NCBI RefSeq assembly: GCF_946222305.1
Contig: NZ_CAMIHZ010000010.1
Span: 1 to 64,000 of the forward strand
DNA from: an uncultured Corynebacterium sp.
GTDB taxonomy: Bacteria; Actinomycetota; Actinomycetes; Mycobacteriales; Mycobacteriaceae
Length of the DNA: 64,000 bases
Direction: 5' to 3'
Shown here piece by piece: positions 51,846 through 61,883 of the stretch. Positions within the stretch are counted from its first letter, which is position 1. The number at the start of each line of letters is the position of its first letter. Below the pieces are notes generated by a model. It ran no database searches, had not been told where the DNA came from, and worked only from the letters and a program-made list of their open reading frames with translations. The position numbers and the translations under genes were made by a program.

Positions 51846-54170
51846 ATGTCTGCGACCTACCGTCTACAGCTTCGTGGCCCCGGTGATAATCCAGCCGAGG
51901 CTTTCACTTTTTCCGACGCCACCACGAGAGTCCCCTACCTCGCTCGTCTTGGGGTGACGCACCTGTACCTGTCGCCGATCATGACGGCTCCCAAGGAGTC
52001 GACTCACGGCTACGATGTGACGAACCCAACGGAGATCAATCCTGAGCTCGGCGGTATGGAAGGGTTCAAACAGCTGGCTGAAGCGGCGCGGGATGCTGGA
52101 CTGAAGATTCTCATCGATATCGTTCCGAACCACGTGGGCGTGGATACTCCGAAACTCAACCCATGGTGGTGGGATGTGCTTGCCAAGGGCAAGGACTCGG
52201 AGTTCGTGGAATACTTCGATATCGACTTCTCCCCTCAAAACGGCGCCGAAGGTCGCATCGGTTTGCCCATGCTGGGAAGTCCTAATGATGTGTCCGCGTT
52301 AGAAGTCGACGGTGATGAGCTGGTGTACTACGACCACCGCTTCCCCATCGCCGAGGGCACGAACCACGGCACCCCACAGGAAATTCATGATCTCCAGCAC
52401 TACAAGCTGATGTTCTGGCGCGATGGGATCATCAGCTACCGGCGATTCTTCAGCATCAACGGATTGGCGGGCATTCGGCAGGAAGATCCAGTGGTGTTCG
52501 AACACTGGCACCGGGTTCTCAATCAATTGCTCGCTGCCGATTTGGTCGATGGTGTGCGCGTGGATCACCCGGATGGTTTGGCCAACCCGTTCCAGTACTT
52601 GAAGAAGCTGCGCAAACTCATCGGCAAGGAACGCTGGTTGCTGGTGGAGAAAATTTTGGGCGTGGATGAACCACTCGATCCACGCCTGACTGTGGATGGC
52701 ACCACGGGTTATGACGCGCTGCGGGAATTTGATGGCGTGTTTGTGCACCGTCCTGCCGAAACTATTTTGGGAGATCTTGCCGAAGAGCACACCGGCAAGC
52801 GTTGGGATGCGCGCGATTTCGAAGAGGCGGAAACCCAGCAGAAGAAGGTGGCCGCAACCGATGAGCTGGCTGCCGAAATCCGTCGCCTCGCGGCGGCGGT
52901 GCGCACAGATAACTGGTCCACGGCCGGGGAAAGCGTGTACGATGAAGAGCTGCAGGAAGTCCTCGTTGAACTCATCGCCGCGATGCCGGTGTACCGCGCG
53001 GATTATGAATCACTGTCCCGGGTAACCAGCACGGTCATTGCAGAGAAAATGATGCAGCGCCCCGAGTGGCAAGACGCGCTGGATTTGATTGCAACGGCCT
53101 TGATTTCCCGGTCGGAAGCCAACACGCGTTTCGCCCAGGTGTGTGGTGCGGTAATGGCTAAGGGGGTGGAAGACACTGCGTTTTATCGCGGATCGCGCCT
53201 CGTCAGCCTGCAAGAAGTGGGGGGCGCGCCGGGGCGCTTCGGAGTCTCCCCCGCAGAGTTCCATTTGTTGCAGGCCGAGCGCGCCCGGCTGTGGCCACGT
53301 GCGATGACCACGCTGACGACACATGATACGAAGCGTGGTGAGGACGTGCGCAGTCGGATCACAACGTTGACGGAATTCCCCGAGGAGTTCGCGCAGCTGG
53401 TGGCGAAAATCCCTTATGTCGACGGGGTAACGTGCCACTTCCTTCTGCAGAACATTATCGGTGTGTGGCCCGCGGAAGGTGACGTCACCGACGAGCTGCG
53501 CAACCGCGTGCACGATTACGCCATGAAGGCGATGCGCGAGGCGGGGTTGCACACCACGTGGTACGACGTGAATGAGGAATTCGAGGCTTCCATTCACGAT
53601 TGGATCGACGATGTGTGTGAGAACCACGCTTCAGAACTGGCGGAGTTCGTCGCGATGGTCGACGAGGCGTCGGTATCCATTGCCAACGGCAAGAAAGTGC
53701 TACAGCTACTGGCCCCTGGTATCCCCGACGTGTACCAAGGCACAGAGGTCCTGACCGACCATCTCGTGGATCCCGATAATCGCCGGGCGGTGAACTTCGA
53801 TGCGTTGGAGGAAGCCCTAGAGCGCGTGAGCCGCGGGGATATCCGCACCCGCGATGACGAGCGGATGCACCTAGTAACCACGGCTTTGCGAGTGCGTAAG
53901 CAATGTGAACTCGATGGAGCGAAATACCTTCCGGTCATGGCGACGGGACCGTATGAACGGCACATGTTGGGCATGCTGCGCGGCGACGATGTGATGGTTC
54001 TGGTGACGCGGCGCCCCCGAACCGTCCCGGATTGGGAGGACACGACGGTGACCCTGCCGGAAGGCATGTGGGAGGAGCAGCTTGGCGGTGGAATGTTTGA
54101 AGGTACGGTGAAGCTAGCAACGTTGTTCAAGCACCGTCCGCAAGCGATTCTCACCCGCGCTGGTAGCTAG
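51846..54170 (+). CDS. treY: Malto-oligosyltrehalose synthase
   Basis: Converts the reducing-end alpha-1,4 bond of maltodextrins to the alpha-1,1 bond of trehalose. The 774-residue GH13 protein has the start typical of the family (SATYRLQLRGPG), then HLYLSPIMTAPKESTHGYDV, DIVPNHVGVDTPKLNPWWWD, GVRVDHPDGLANP and the acid/base region WLLVEKILGVDEPL. It works with TreZ, encoded 2.4 kb downstream, to make trehalose, a precursor of the corynomycolate-linked trehalose glycolipids. Confidence 0.95.
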   Translation: MSATYRLQLRGPGDNPAEAFTFSDATTRVPYLARLGVTHLYLSPIMTAPKESTHGYDVTNPTEINPELGGMEGFKQLAEAARDAGLKILIDIVPNHVGVDTPKLNPWWWDVLAKGKDSEFVEYFDIDFSPQNGAEGRIGLPMLGSPNDVSALEVDGDELVYYDHRFPIAEGTNHGTPQEIHDLQHYKLMFWRDGIISYRRFFSINGLAGIRQEDPVVFEHWHRVLNQLLAADLVDGVRVDHPDGLANPFQYLKKLRKLIGKERWLLVEKILGVDEPLDPRLTVDGTTGYDALREFDGVFVHRPAETILGDLAEEHTGKRWDARDFEEAETQQKKVAATDELAAEIRRLAAAVRTDNWSTAGESVYDEELQEVLVELIAAMPVYRADYESLSRVTSTVIAEKMMQRPEWQDALDLIATALISRSEANTRFAQVCGAVMAKGVEDTAFYRGSRLVSLQEVGGAPGRFGVSPAEFHLLQAERARLWPRAMTTLTTHDTKRGEDVRSRITTLTEFPEEFAQLVAKIPYVDGVTCHFLLQNIIGVWPAEGDVTDELRNRVHDYAMKAMREAGLHTTWYDVNEEFEASIHDWIDDVCENHASELAEFVAMVDEASVSIANGKKVLQLLAPGIPDVYQGTEVLTDHLVDPDNRRAVNFDALEEALERVSRGDIRTRDDERMHLVTTALRVRKQCELDGAKYLPVMATGPYERHMLGMLRGDDVMVLVTRRPRTVPDWEDTTVTLPEGMWEEQLGGGMFEGTVKLATLFKHRPQAILTRAGS

Positions 54171-54248
54171 GGAAACCATCGTTCTCCAACTGCTGCCCGC
54201 CGCGGGATCGATTGCTGGCTGACGGTGACGCGCAGAAAGGCCAGGCAG

Positions 54249-55229
54249 ATGTCTCCACACAATCACGGCAAAACCCTCGCTGCCTACGACTCGTGGCGGC
54301 AGAACAACCCCAATGCGGCCACCAAGTTGCGGGAGAAGGTTATCGACGCCCTCGATGATGCCGGCCTCGCTTTCGATCAGGTGGCCGTGCGAATCAAAGA
54401 CCGGGATAGCTTCGCTGCCAAGTTACGTAATGACGCCTACCCGGATTACGTGGATCTCGACAGCGCCTACGACATTTTGGGAGTGCGCGTCATCGCCTAT
54501 CACTCGTCGGAGATCCCGCAGCTCAAGGAGGCACTGAGCCAGATTTTCACCATTGAGCAGGAAGTGGATAAGGCTGCCGAGACTGCTCGGGCGGGGCGGT
54601 TCGGCTATGCCTCCCAACACCTAATTGCCCGCGATGACGACAGCCTTGTGGAGATCCAATTAAGGACGGTTCTGCAGCACGCGTGGGCGGAGTTCGAACA
54701 TGATATCCGCTACAAGAACCACGTCAGCGATCCCGAGGTGGATCGAGCTTTCACACTGGCTGCGGGGTTGATTGAATTGGCGGATCAGCAGTTCGACAAG
54801 ATCGCGGATTTCATGGAGCGCAGCGAGCAGACCGATACGAAGTGTGAGGAAGATAAGATCACCGCGGATACGCTGCCTCGTGAACTCACTCAGATTGCTG
54901 GGGATCAGTACCCCACCAGCCGCGTGGAATACTACAAGTACGCCGTGGACATGCTGCATACCCATGGAATCACGACTTACAAGCAGCTGCGCGCACTCAT
55001 GAAGAATTTGGACAAGCTCAGTAAGGCCATGAATTACCCGTACTACCCCGGCCAAGTACGCCTCATCGTCGACATGCTGCTGTATACCTTCGGGCGCGAT
55101 CACATCCGCAAGACCGTACACATCGGGGAAAACGCGGGATCCCGACCAGGACGGTTGGGCAACCGTTGGCAAAAGCTGGACCAGCGCACGCTCGCGGGCC
55201 CGTCGCAAACCGAAAATCCCACTCAGTAA
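54249..55229 (+). CDS. relS: RelA/SpoT-domain small alarmone synthetase
   Basis: The 326-residue protein has a (p)ppGpp synthetase domain: AVRIKDRDSFAAKLRN, SAYDILGVRVIAYHSSE, RFGYASQHLIARDD and the substrate-binding VEIQLRTVLQHAWAEFEHD. It lacks an HD hydrolase domain and TGS/ACT parts, as in single-domain synthetases. It sits directly after treY, as RelS does in C. glutamicum, which supports that name. A C-terminal helical extension of about 110 residues is present. Start 54249 (MSPHNHGKTL) has an AGGCAG-like site; a GTG at 54225 is possible. Confidence 0.85.
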   Translation: MSPHNHGKTLAAYDSWRQNNPNAATKLREKVIDALDDAGLAFDQVAVRIKDRDSFAAKLRNDAYPDYVDLDSAYDILGVRVIAYHSSEIPQLKEALSQIFTIEQEVDKAAETARAGRFGYASQHLIARDDDSLVEIQLRTVLQHAWAEFEHDIRYKNHVSDPEVDRAFTLAAGLIELADQQFDKIADFMERSEQTDTKCEEDKITADTLPRELTQIAGDQYPTSRVEYYKYAVDMLHTHGITTYKQLRALMKNLDKLSKAMNYPYYPGQVRLIVDMLLYTFGRDHIRKTVHIGENAGSRPGRLGNRWQKLDQRTLAGPSQTENPTQ

Positions 55230-55244
55230 GTACCTAGTAAGTGA

Positions 55245-55643
55245 TTACAGCAATCCTCGTTTGAAGCGTTCCAATTGGCGACGTTCACGCTTCGTCGGCC
55301 GTCCCGCACCGCGGTCGCGGCGTGGCATGGCGGGCAAGACTTGTTCAGGCGTGTGATCGTCATAGGCCATGCGCGCGATATCCGCCCCTACGCGTTTAGC
55401 CAATAACTTCCGGACTTTGACGATCCGCTCCCGGTGATTCACCCACACGCGCACGTCATCGCCCACCTCCACGGATTGGGCAGGTTTGACCGCTTCACCG
55501 TTGATTTTCACGTGCCCGGCGCGGCACGCTTGGGCGGCTTGGGAGCGGGTCTTAAACAGACGCACCGACCACGCCCATACGTCGATGCGAATTTTCGTGA
55601 GCCCGTCTTGCACAGAATCGTCCCCCGTTGCGCTTCTTACCAC
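55245..55643 (-). CDS. S4-domain RNA-binding protein (Hsp15/HslR type)
   Basis: The 132-residue protein has an S4 domain at about residues 15-75: IRIDVWAWSVRLFKTRSQAA, ACRAGHVKINGEAVKPAQSV, then EVGDDVRVW, and a basic tail (KRERRQLERFKRG). Hsp15 proteins bind blocked 50S subunits; the actinobacterial members are less studied. Its start overlaps the end of the small membrane-protein gene by 7 bases. Confidence 0.88.
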   Translation of the reverse strand: MVRSATGDDSVQDGLTKIRIDVWAWSVRLFKTRSQAAQACRAGHVKINGEAVKPAQSVEVGDDVRVWVNHRERIVKVRKLLAKRVGADIARMAYDDHTPEQVLPAMPRRDRGAGRPTKRERRQLERFKRGLL

Positions 55644-55870
55644 TGGTCCTTGTGGTTAACGATGCGACGGATCTTAGTCATGTTGTACACAACGTATACC
55701 AAGCCGATCAGCGGGATCACCATGGAAAAAACGTCGGTTTTCAACAGGAAAATGCCGATCAGGGTACTAGCGACAATCACACCACCCGTGATTTGAATGT
55801 GGCGGGAACGCCTGCGCACTTCTGCCTTGCGCTGACCGACGATGTCTTCGTTGTTGTAATTATTGAGCAT
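55637..55870 (-). CDS. Small two-helix membrane protein, unknown function
   Basis: Basic N-terminus (QRKAEVRRRSRHIQ), then two helices (residues 28-45 and 50-66) joined by a short turn, and a basic tail, in 77 residues. It is squeezed between and overlaps the YigZ-type gene (11 bases) and the S4 gene (7 bases), so the three are one unit. No family recognised. Confidence 0.7.
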   Translation of the reverse strand: MLNNYNNEDIVGQRKAEVRRRSRHIQITGGVIVASTLIGIFLLKTDVFSMVIPLIGLVYVVYNMTKIRRIVNHKDQW

Positions 55871-56516
55871 GTGGGGATTCTACCCATGTCTCGCCATCAC
55901 TTTCGACTTCAACCTGCCCACCAGTCAACGCGGCAATTCGGTTTTCCAACCCCTCACGGTCATCGGTGGCCACACGCATGGTCACCTCCGCGGCGTACTC
56001 CACGTCTTGCACATCGAAATCGGCACCGCGGATATCGGCTTCCACCCTTCCGGCTTCGGCGTGGCCCAGTTGGAAACGGAAAAGCTGGCGCTGTCGGCGT
56101 CGGACCAAAGAAAGCTCCTCCAACGTCTGACGAGTGGCATCCTGATAAGCCCGTACGAGCCCGCCAGTGCCCAGCAAAACCCCACCGAAGTAACGAACGA
56201 CGACCACAGTGACGTCCTCAATACCGCGCAGTACCTCAAGCATGGGCTTGCCTGCCGTACCTGAGGGCTCGCCATCGTCGCTCGAGCGCTCTACCGGCTG
56301 CGCAGCGGGCTGGTGAATAATGTAAGCGCTGCAATGGTGGCGGGCGTCCGGGTACTCCGAACGGATGTGGGCAATGAATTCCCGGGCCGCCGTTTCGGTC
56401 GGGGTGCGTGCGGCCAGACCAATGAACTGCGAGCGCTTGATTTCGATCTCAGCCCGAGCGGCCACGTGGCCCTGGTGCGGAGCAGGACAGATATAGTCTT
56501 CGGCTTTGGTCGGCAT
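55860..56516 (-). CDS. YigZ/IMPACT family protein
   Basis: The 218-residue protein has the UPF0029/IMPACT N-terminal domain: EIKRSQFIGLAARTPTETAA, HHCSAYII, SSDDGEPSGTAGKPMLEVLR and VVRYFGGVLLGTGGLVRAYQ, then the DUF1949 C-terminal ferredoxin-like domain. Members may affect translation or bind nucleotides; the role is not defined. The start at 56516 (MPTKAEDYICPAP) is chosen because the longer frame upstream lies inside treZ on the other strand. Confidence 0.92.
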   Translation of the reverse strand: MPTKAEDYICPAPHQGHVAARAEIEIKRSQFIGLAARTPTETAAREFIAHIRSEYPDARHHCSAYIIHQPAAQPVERSSDDGEPSGTAGKPMLEVLRGIEDVTVVVVRYFGGVLLGTGGLVRAYQDATRQTLEELSLVRRRQRQLFRFQLGHAEAGRVEADIRGADFDVQDVEYAAEVTMRVATDDREGLENRIAALTGGQVEVESDGETWVESPHAQ

Positions 56517-56546
56517 GGAATCATTATCGCAGTTAGTGTTAGGGCT

Positions 56547-58238
56547 ATGGACAAGGCCATGGTTGCAGACGCGCACGCAGGTTCCACGAAACCAGCCAAC
56601 TACTCTGTGTGGGCACCCCACGCAGACGAGATACAGTTGGTTCTCAACGGGGAAAAACACCCCATGACACGCGCCGGGGAATGGTTCACCACCCAGATTG
56701 AACCGCAGCGAGGCGATCGCTACGGGTTTTCCATTAACGGCGGGGATGCCATTGGTGATCCATGTTCGCGCCGCCAGCCCGACGGCATCCACGGGCTTTC
56801 CGAACATTGGGAGATCGATCACCCACGCTCCCCTATTAACACGGATCTGGCGGGGCAAGTTCTCTACGAATTGCACGTGGGGACTTTCACTCCGGAGGGC
56901 ACGCTTGATTCGGCGATCGCGAAACTGGATTATCTGTCGGAGTTGGGGATTACCGCGGTGGAGCTCATGCCCGTCCAACCTTTCGGCGGTAAGCGGAACT
57001 GGGGTTACGACGGGGTGTATTGGCATGCCGTTTCGGAAGTTTACGGTGGGCCGGACGCCTTGGTACGTTTTATCGACGCCGCGCATGCCCGCGGGATCGC
57101 TGTGGTTCTGGATGTCGTCTACAACCATTTCGGGCCAGACGGGGCCTACGGAAACCTGTTCGGCCCATACACGGCCGGCGGTTCGACAGGGTGGGGTGAA
57201 GTCGTGAACTTGCAGGGGCATGGCTCCGATGGAGTACGCAAGTACATTCTGGAAGCCGTGCGCCAGTGGACGCAGGATTTCGGTATCGACGGGCTGCGCT
57301 TGGACGCGGTCCATGCTTTCGATGACACGGGCGCCTACAGTATCACCGAGCAGATCCGCGATGCCGCCGCGCCGAGTTTCGTGATCGCCGAAACCGACCA
57401 AAACGATCCGAAATACATCGAGCGTTTCGGCATTGCCCAGTGGAATGACGATATCCACCACGCCATCCACGCCGCGGTATCCGGCGAAACCCATGGCTAC
57501 TACGCGGATTTCGGTTCGACGGAAGTGCTGGCGCGAACCCTGAAAAACGGGTTCTGGCACGACGGGAAGTATTCGACGTTCCGCGGCCGGACCCATGGCC
57601 GTCCGCTGACATTCGACGACGAGGGTGCGCAGCGCCACCAACTAGTGACGTACACCACTACCCATGATCAAACCGGCAATCGCGCCCGCGGCGATCGCCC
57701 CAGCATGAACCTCACGGGTCCGCAACAGGTGCTGAAGGCAGCCCTCGTGCTGATCAGCCCGTACACTCCCATGCTGTTCATGGGTGAAGAATGGGGCGCT
57801 TCCACCCCGTTTGCGTTCTTCGTCGACCACGAAAATCTGGAGCTCAACGATGCCACCCGCGCCGGGCGCCTCCGCGAGTTCTCCCGCCTGGGTTGGGCAC
57901 CCGAAGACGTACCGGATCCCGCGGCAGCGGAGACCTTCGAGGCGTCGAAATTAAATTGGGAAGAGAGGCACAGCGGTGAGCATGCCCGTATCGCCGAGGC
58001 CTACCGAGATCTGCTGGCGATGCGAGCGCAGCTGGACATCGCCGATGCAGAGGTAGTCGAGGCCGCACACGCCGACGGTTGGTTACGCATGGGGTATGCG
58101 ACCGAAGCCTACGTCGTGACGGTCGTCGCCAATCTTTCCGACGCCACGCGCCTGCCCACCGACGGGCCGGAGCTGGGGCCGTGGGAGGTGCGTATCGACG
58201 TGGCTGCTGCGGAACCGGACACCACGCAGGAGGACTAG
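56547..58238 (+). CDS. treZ: Malto-oligosyltrehalose trehalohydrolase
   Basis: Releases trehalose from maltooligosyltrehalose made by TreY. The 563-residue GH13 protein has an N-terminal beta domain (ANYSVWAPHADEIQLVLNGE), LHVGTFTPEGTLDSAI, ELMPVQPFGGKRNWGYDGVY, DVVYNHFGPDGAYG, GLRLDAVHAFDD with the nucleophile and VIAETDQND. Start 56547 (MDKAMVADAHAG) is 30 bases from the divergent YigZ start. Its stop overlaps that of dnaE on the other strand by 4 bases. Confidence 0.95.
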   Translation: MDKAMVADAHAGSTKPANYSVWAPHADEIQLVLNGEKHPMTRAGEWFTTQIEPQRGDRYGFSINGGDAIGDPCSRRQPDGIHGLSEHWEIDHPRSPINTDLAGQVLYELHVGTFTPEGTLDSAIAKLDYLSELGITAVELMPVQPFGGKRNWGYDGVYWHAVSEVYGGPDALVRFIDAAHARGIAVVLDVVYNHFGPDGAYGNLFGPYTAGGSTGWGEVVNLQGHGSDGVRKYILEAVRQWTQDFGIDGLRLDAVHAFDDTGAYSITEQIRDAAAPSFVIAETDQNDPKYIERFGIAQWNDDIHHAIHAAVSGETHGYYADFGSTEVLARTLKNGFWHDGKYSTFRGRTHGRPLTFDDEGAQRHQLVTYTTTHDQTGNRARGDRPSMNLTGPQQVLKAALVLISPYTPMLFMGEEWGASTPFAFFVDHENLELNDATRAGRLREFSRLGWAPEDVPDPAAAETFEASKLNWEERHSGEHARIAEAYRDLLAMRAQLDIADAEVVEAAHADGWLRMGYATEAYVVTVVANLSDATRLPTDGPELGPWEVRIDVAAAEPDTTQED

Positions 58239-61200
58239 GCGAAAATACCCTCCCACGTGGTGGCCTTGAGATCGCCCATGAGGGCTGGTGTCTTATTCAC
58301 GCGCATTTCTGGGCCGAGGAGGAACTGGAGTTCCTGCTCCCCGTCAATCAGGGTGAGGTAGACATCGGAATCGCCCTTGTTCTGTCGAAGAACCTGTTTG
58401 AGGCGCGCCATATTTTCCGGGGTGGCTTGGTGTACTCGGATGCACAATCGGAGGGGGACGCCACTTCCCGCGCCGACGGAGAGCTCGGCAGATTTGAGAT
58501 CCTCGCAAAACAAGCTCATGCGGTCGTCCTTGTACGAGATGCGAGCCTTCGCAAGCACGATATTGTCCTCCACGATCTGGGGAGCGACCATTTGGTAGGT
58601 CTTCGCGAACACCAGCAGTTCCACCTGGGCGCCGTGTTGATCTTCCAACGTACAGATGACCCAAGGATTGCCGTTGCGATCCACGCGGCGTTCCACCGAG
58701 GAAATAATGCCGCCGATTTTGACCTCGCGGTTATTGGGCAGCTCGCCTGAAAGCACCGTGGTCAGTGGGGTATCGACTTGGGCATCGAGGGCATCTTCGA
58801 AGCCATCGAGTGGATGGCCGGAAACGTAGAGACCGAGCATGTCGCGCTCCATGGCGAGCTCGTGTTTGCGGTCCCAGTTCTGGTCTGGCACGTCCACGCG
58901 GAAGACATCTCCCACGGCTTCGTCGTCCCCGAAACCGGCGAACAGATCGAACTGGCCCTTTGCCGCGGCCTTCTTGGTGGAGGTCACCGCATCAACCGCA
59001 TCTTCGTGGACGAGCACTAGGCCCTTGCGCGGATGCCCCAGGGAGTCGAACGCCCCGGCCTTGATGAGGGATTCAGTCACGCGCTTGGAGGCGGCGGCGA
59101 TTTCAATTTTGTCCAGGTAGTCGGAGAAATCCTTGAACGCGCCGTGTTCCTCGCGGGAGCGGATGATAGATTCCACAACTTCCTCACCCACGTTGCGCAC
59201 CGCGCCGAGGCCGAAGCGGATATCCTCGCCCACCGACTGGAAGGTGTACGCGGATTCGTTGACATCGGGCGAGAGCACGCGGATGCCTAGGTGGCGGCAG
59301 TCGGCCAGGTAGATAGCGGACTTGTCCTTCTTATCCGCCACCGAGGTCAGTAGCGCTGCCATGTACTCCGGCGCGTAATTCGCCTTGAGGTACGCCGTCC
59401 AGAAGCTCACCAAGCCGTAGCCAGCGGCGTGAGACTTATTGAACGCGTAGCCGGCGAACGGCAGGATCGTATCCCACAGGGTTTTGATCGCGGCATCGGA
59501 AAAACCGTTGTCTTTCATGCCGGACTCGAAGTTGACGAACTCCTTTTCCAACACCTCTGGTTTCTTCTTACCCATGGCTTTACGGAAACCATCTGCTTGA
59601 CCAGCGGTATAGTTCGCTACCTTCTGGGAGATCTTCATGATCTGCTCCTGGTAGACGATGAGGCCGTAGGTCTCTTCGAGAATTTCCTTGAGGGGTTCTT
59701 CCAGCTCCGGGTGGATGGGCACAATGGGTTTGCGGCCGTTCTTACGGTCGGCATACTCCCAGTGCGCACCGACGCCCATCGGGCCTGGACGGTACAAGGC
59801 CAGCGCGGCCACGATGTCGTTAAAGCCGGTGGGCTTCATGCGCTTCAGCAGTTCCTGCATACCGCCGGAGTCCAGCTGGAACACACCGAGGGTTTCGCCA
59901 CGGGCCAGTAATTCGTAAGTGGGCACGTCCTCCGTGGAAAGATTTTCCAGATCCAGCTCGAAGTCCCGGTTGGCCTTGATGTTGTCCAGCGCATCACCAA
60001 TCACGGTGAGGTTGCGCAGACCCAAGAAGTCCATCTTCAATAGGCCAATGGCCTCACACGCTGGGTAAGGCCAGCCGGTAATCAGTGCGCCATCCTGCTT
60101 GCGTTTCCACATGGGGATGCAGTCCAGCAGAGGAACACTGGACATAATTACCGCACAGGCGTGCACACCGGCTTGTCGGACCACGCCTTCCAAGCCGCGG
60201 GCGTCTTGGTAGATCTTGTTGACATCCGGATCGGTTTCGATGAGGTTGCGCACCTCAGCGGCCTCGTTGTACCGCTCGTGTTCGGGATCCATGATGCCAG
60301 ACAATGGAATGTCCTTGGCCATGATCGCCGGTGGCAGGGCCTTTGTAATCCGGTCGGCCATCTGGAAACCGGCCTGCCCGTAGTGCGCGCGGGCGGAGTC
60401 CTTAATCGCTTGCTTCGTCTTCACCGTGCCGAACGTGATCACCTGGGCGATCTTGTCTTCGCCCCAACGATCCGAGGCATAGCGGATCATCTCGCCTCGA
60501 CGGCGATCATCGAAGTCGATATCGATATCGGGCGCGGATGGGCGCTCTGGGTTCAAGAAACGCTCGAACAGCAGACCGTGCTCCATAGGATCGATATTCG
60601 TGATCGTCAATGCATAAGCCACGAGGGATCCTGCCGCCGAACCACGGCCGGGGCCCACACGGATGCCCACGCTACGGGCGTACTTAATGAGCTCGGCCAC
60701 GATGAGGAAGTATGAAGGGTATCCCTTCATATCGATCACTTCGATTTCGTACTTCGCACGATCGATGTATTCAGTGGGCACGGGCTTGCCAGGGAAGCGA
60801 TCCTCCAACCCCTTCATGACTTCATGGGTTAGCCACGTGGTGGGTGTTTCCCCTTCCGGCACATCGGCAATCGGCATGCGGTCAAAGGGGTGTTCTTCCC
60901 AGACTTCGCTGTAGTCCTGCACGCGCTCGGCAACCCACAACGTGTTATCGCAGCCTTTGGGGACTTCCTTATCCCACTGGGCGCGCAGATCTTCTGCGGT
61001 GCGCAGGTAGTAGCCGGTTCCAGAGAACGCGAAGCGCTTTCCGCCTTCATCCAAGGTGGGCTCATCTAGGGTGGAGCCAGTCTGCACGCACAGCATCACT
61101 TCGTGGGCGGCGGCCTGGGATTCCAGCACGTAGTGGCAGTCGTTGGTCACCAGTGGGGGCAAATCCAACCGACGGCCAATCTCCATCAGGTCATCGCGCA

Positions 61201-61804
61201 CACGGCGTTCGATTTCCAAGCCGTGGTCCATGAGTTCCAGGAAGAAATTGTCTTTGCCGTAGATGTCCTGCCAATTCGCAGCGGCCTCCAGCGCTTTGTC
61301 GAATTGTCCCAGGCGCAGGCGGGTCTGCACATCACCAGATGGACAGCCGGTGGTCGCGATGATGCCTTCGGCGTGCTCGGCGATCAATTCAGCATCCATG
61401 CGGGGCCATTTACCCAATTGGCCTTCATATGACGCCATCGAGCTGAGGTAAAACAAGTTCCGCAGGCCCGTCGCGTTTTCCGCGATCATAGTCTGGTGCA
61501 GGTATGCACCGGAGGCCGAAACATCATCGGATTTCTGCTCCGGATTACCCCATCGCACGCGGTTCTGGTTGAAGCGGGATTCGGGCGCGATATAGGCCTC
61601 AATGCCGATGATGGGCTTGATATCCGCAGCGGTCATCGCCCGATAAAACGCGTCGGCGCCGAACATGTTGCCGTGGTCGGTCATGCCCACAGCGGGCATT
61701 CCCTGGCGTTTGGCTTCGGCGGCCAGCATATCCACTTTCGCCATCCCGTCGAGCATGGAGTACTCGGTGTGATTGTGCAGATGTACGAAAGAAGAACCGC
61801 TCAT
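58235..61804 (-). CDS. dnaE: DNA polymerase III alpha subunit
   Basis: The replicative polymerase of 1189 residues. It opens with the PHP domain (FVHLHNHTEYSMLDGMAK), then the palm with GPGRGSAAGSLVAYAL and the catalytic Asp residues in PDIDIDFDDRRRGEMIRYAS, the fingers (VRQAGVHACAVIMSSVPLLD, GVFQLDSGGMQELLKRMKP), a helix-hairpin-helix and a C-terminal OB domain. Length matches DnaE1 (about 1180). The start at 61804 (MSGSSFVHLHNH) fits the family. Confidence 0.97.
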   Translation of the reverse strand: MSGSSFVHLHNHTEYSMLDGMAKVDMLAAEAKRQGMPAVGMTDHGNMFGADAFYRAMTAADIKPIIGIEAYIAPESRFNQNRVRWGNPEQKSDDVSASGAYLHQTMIAENATGLRNLFYLSSMASYEGQLGKWPRMDAELIAEHAEGIIATTGCPSGDVQTRLRLGQFDKALEAAANWQDIYGKDNFFLELMDHGLEIERRVRDDLMEIGRRLDLPPLVTNDCHYVLESQAAAHEVMLCVQTGSTLDEPTLDEGGKRFAFSGTGYYLRTAEDLRAQWDKEVPKGCDNTLWVAERVQDYSEVWEEHPFDRMPIADVPEGETPTTWLTHEVMKGLEDRFPGKPVPTEYIDRAKYEIEVIDMKGYPSYFLIVAELIKYARSVGIRVGPGRGSAAGSLVAYALTITNIDPMEHGLLFERFLNPERPSAPDIDIDFDDRRRGEMIRYASDRWGEDKIAQVITFGTVKTKQAIKDSARAHYGQAGFQMADRITKALPPAIMAKDIPLSGIMDPEHERYNEAAEVRNLIETDPDVNKIYQDARGLEGVVRQAGVHACAVIMSSVPLLDCIPMWKRKQDGALITGWPYPACEAIGLLKMDFLGLRNLTVIGDALDNIKANRDFELDLENLSTEDVPTYELLARGETLGVFQLDSGGMQELLKRMKPTGFNDIVAALALYRPGPMGVGAHWEYADRKNGRKPIVPIHPELEEPLKEILEETYGLIVYQEQIMKISQKVANYTAGQADGFRKAMGKKKPEVLEKEFVNFESGMKDNGFSDAAIKTLWDTILPFAGYAFNKSHAAGYGLVSFWTAYLKANYAPEYMAALLTSVADKKDKSAIYLADCRHLGIRVLSPDVNESAYTFQSVGEDIRFGLGAVRNVGEEVVESIIRSREEHGAFKDFSDYLDKIEIAAASKRVTESLIKAGAFDSLGHPRKGLVLVHEDAVDAVTSTKKAAAKGQFDLFAGFGDDEAVGDVFRVDVPDQNWDRKHELAMERDMLGLYVSGHPLDGFEDALDAQVDTPLTTVLSGELPNNREVKIGGIISSVERRVDRNGNPWVICTLEDQHGAQVELLVFAKTYQMVAPQIVEDNIVLAKARISYKDDRMSLFCEDLKSAELSVGAGSGVPLRLCIRVHQATPENMARLKQVLRQNKGDSDVYLTLIDGEQELQFLLGPEMRVNKTPALMGDLKATTWEGIFA

Positions 61805-61883
61805 GGTTGGCCATAATAGCGCGTCCAGTTTCAATTTCCGCTTCGCCCCATTTTAGATTGGGAAGGCATATAACCTTGGTGGC

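Noticed and set aside
56517..57641. Long N-terminal extension of the YigZ-type protein
   Set aside because: Lies antisense to treZ; the family N-terminus begins at 56516.
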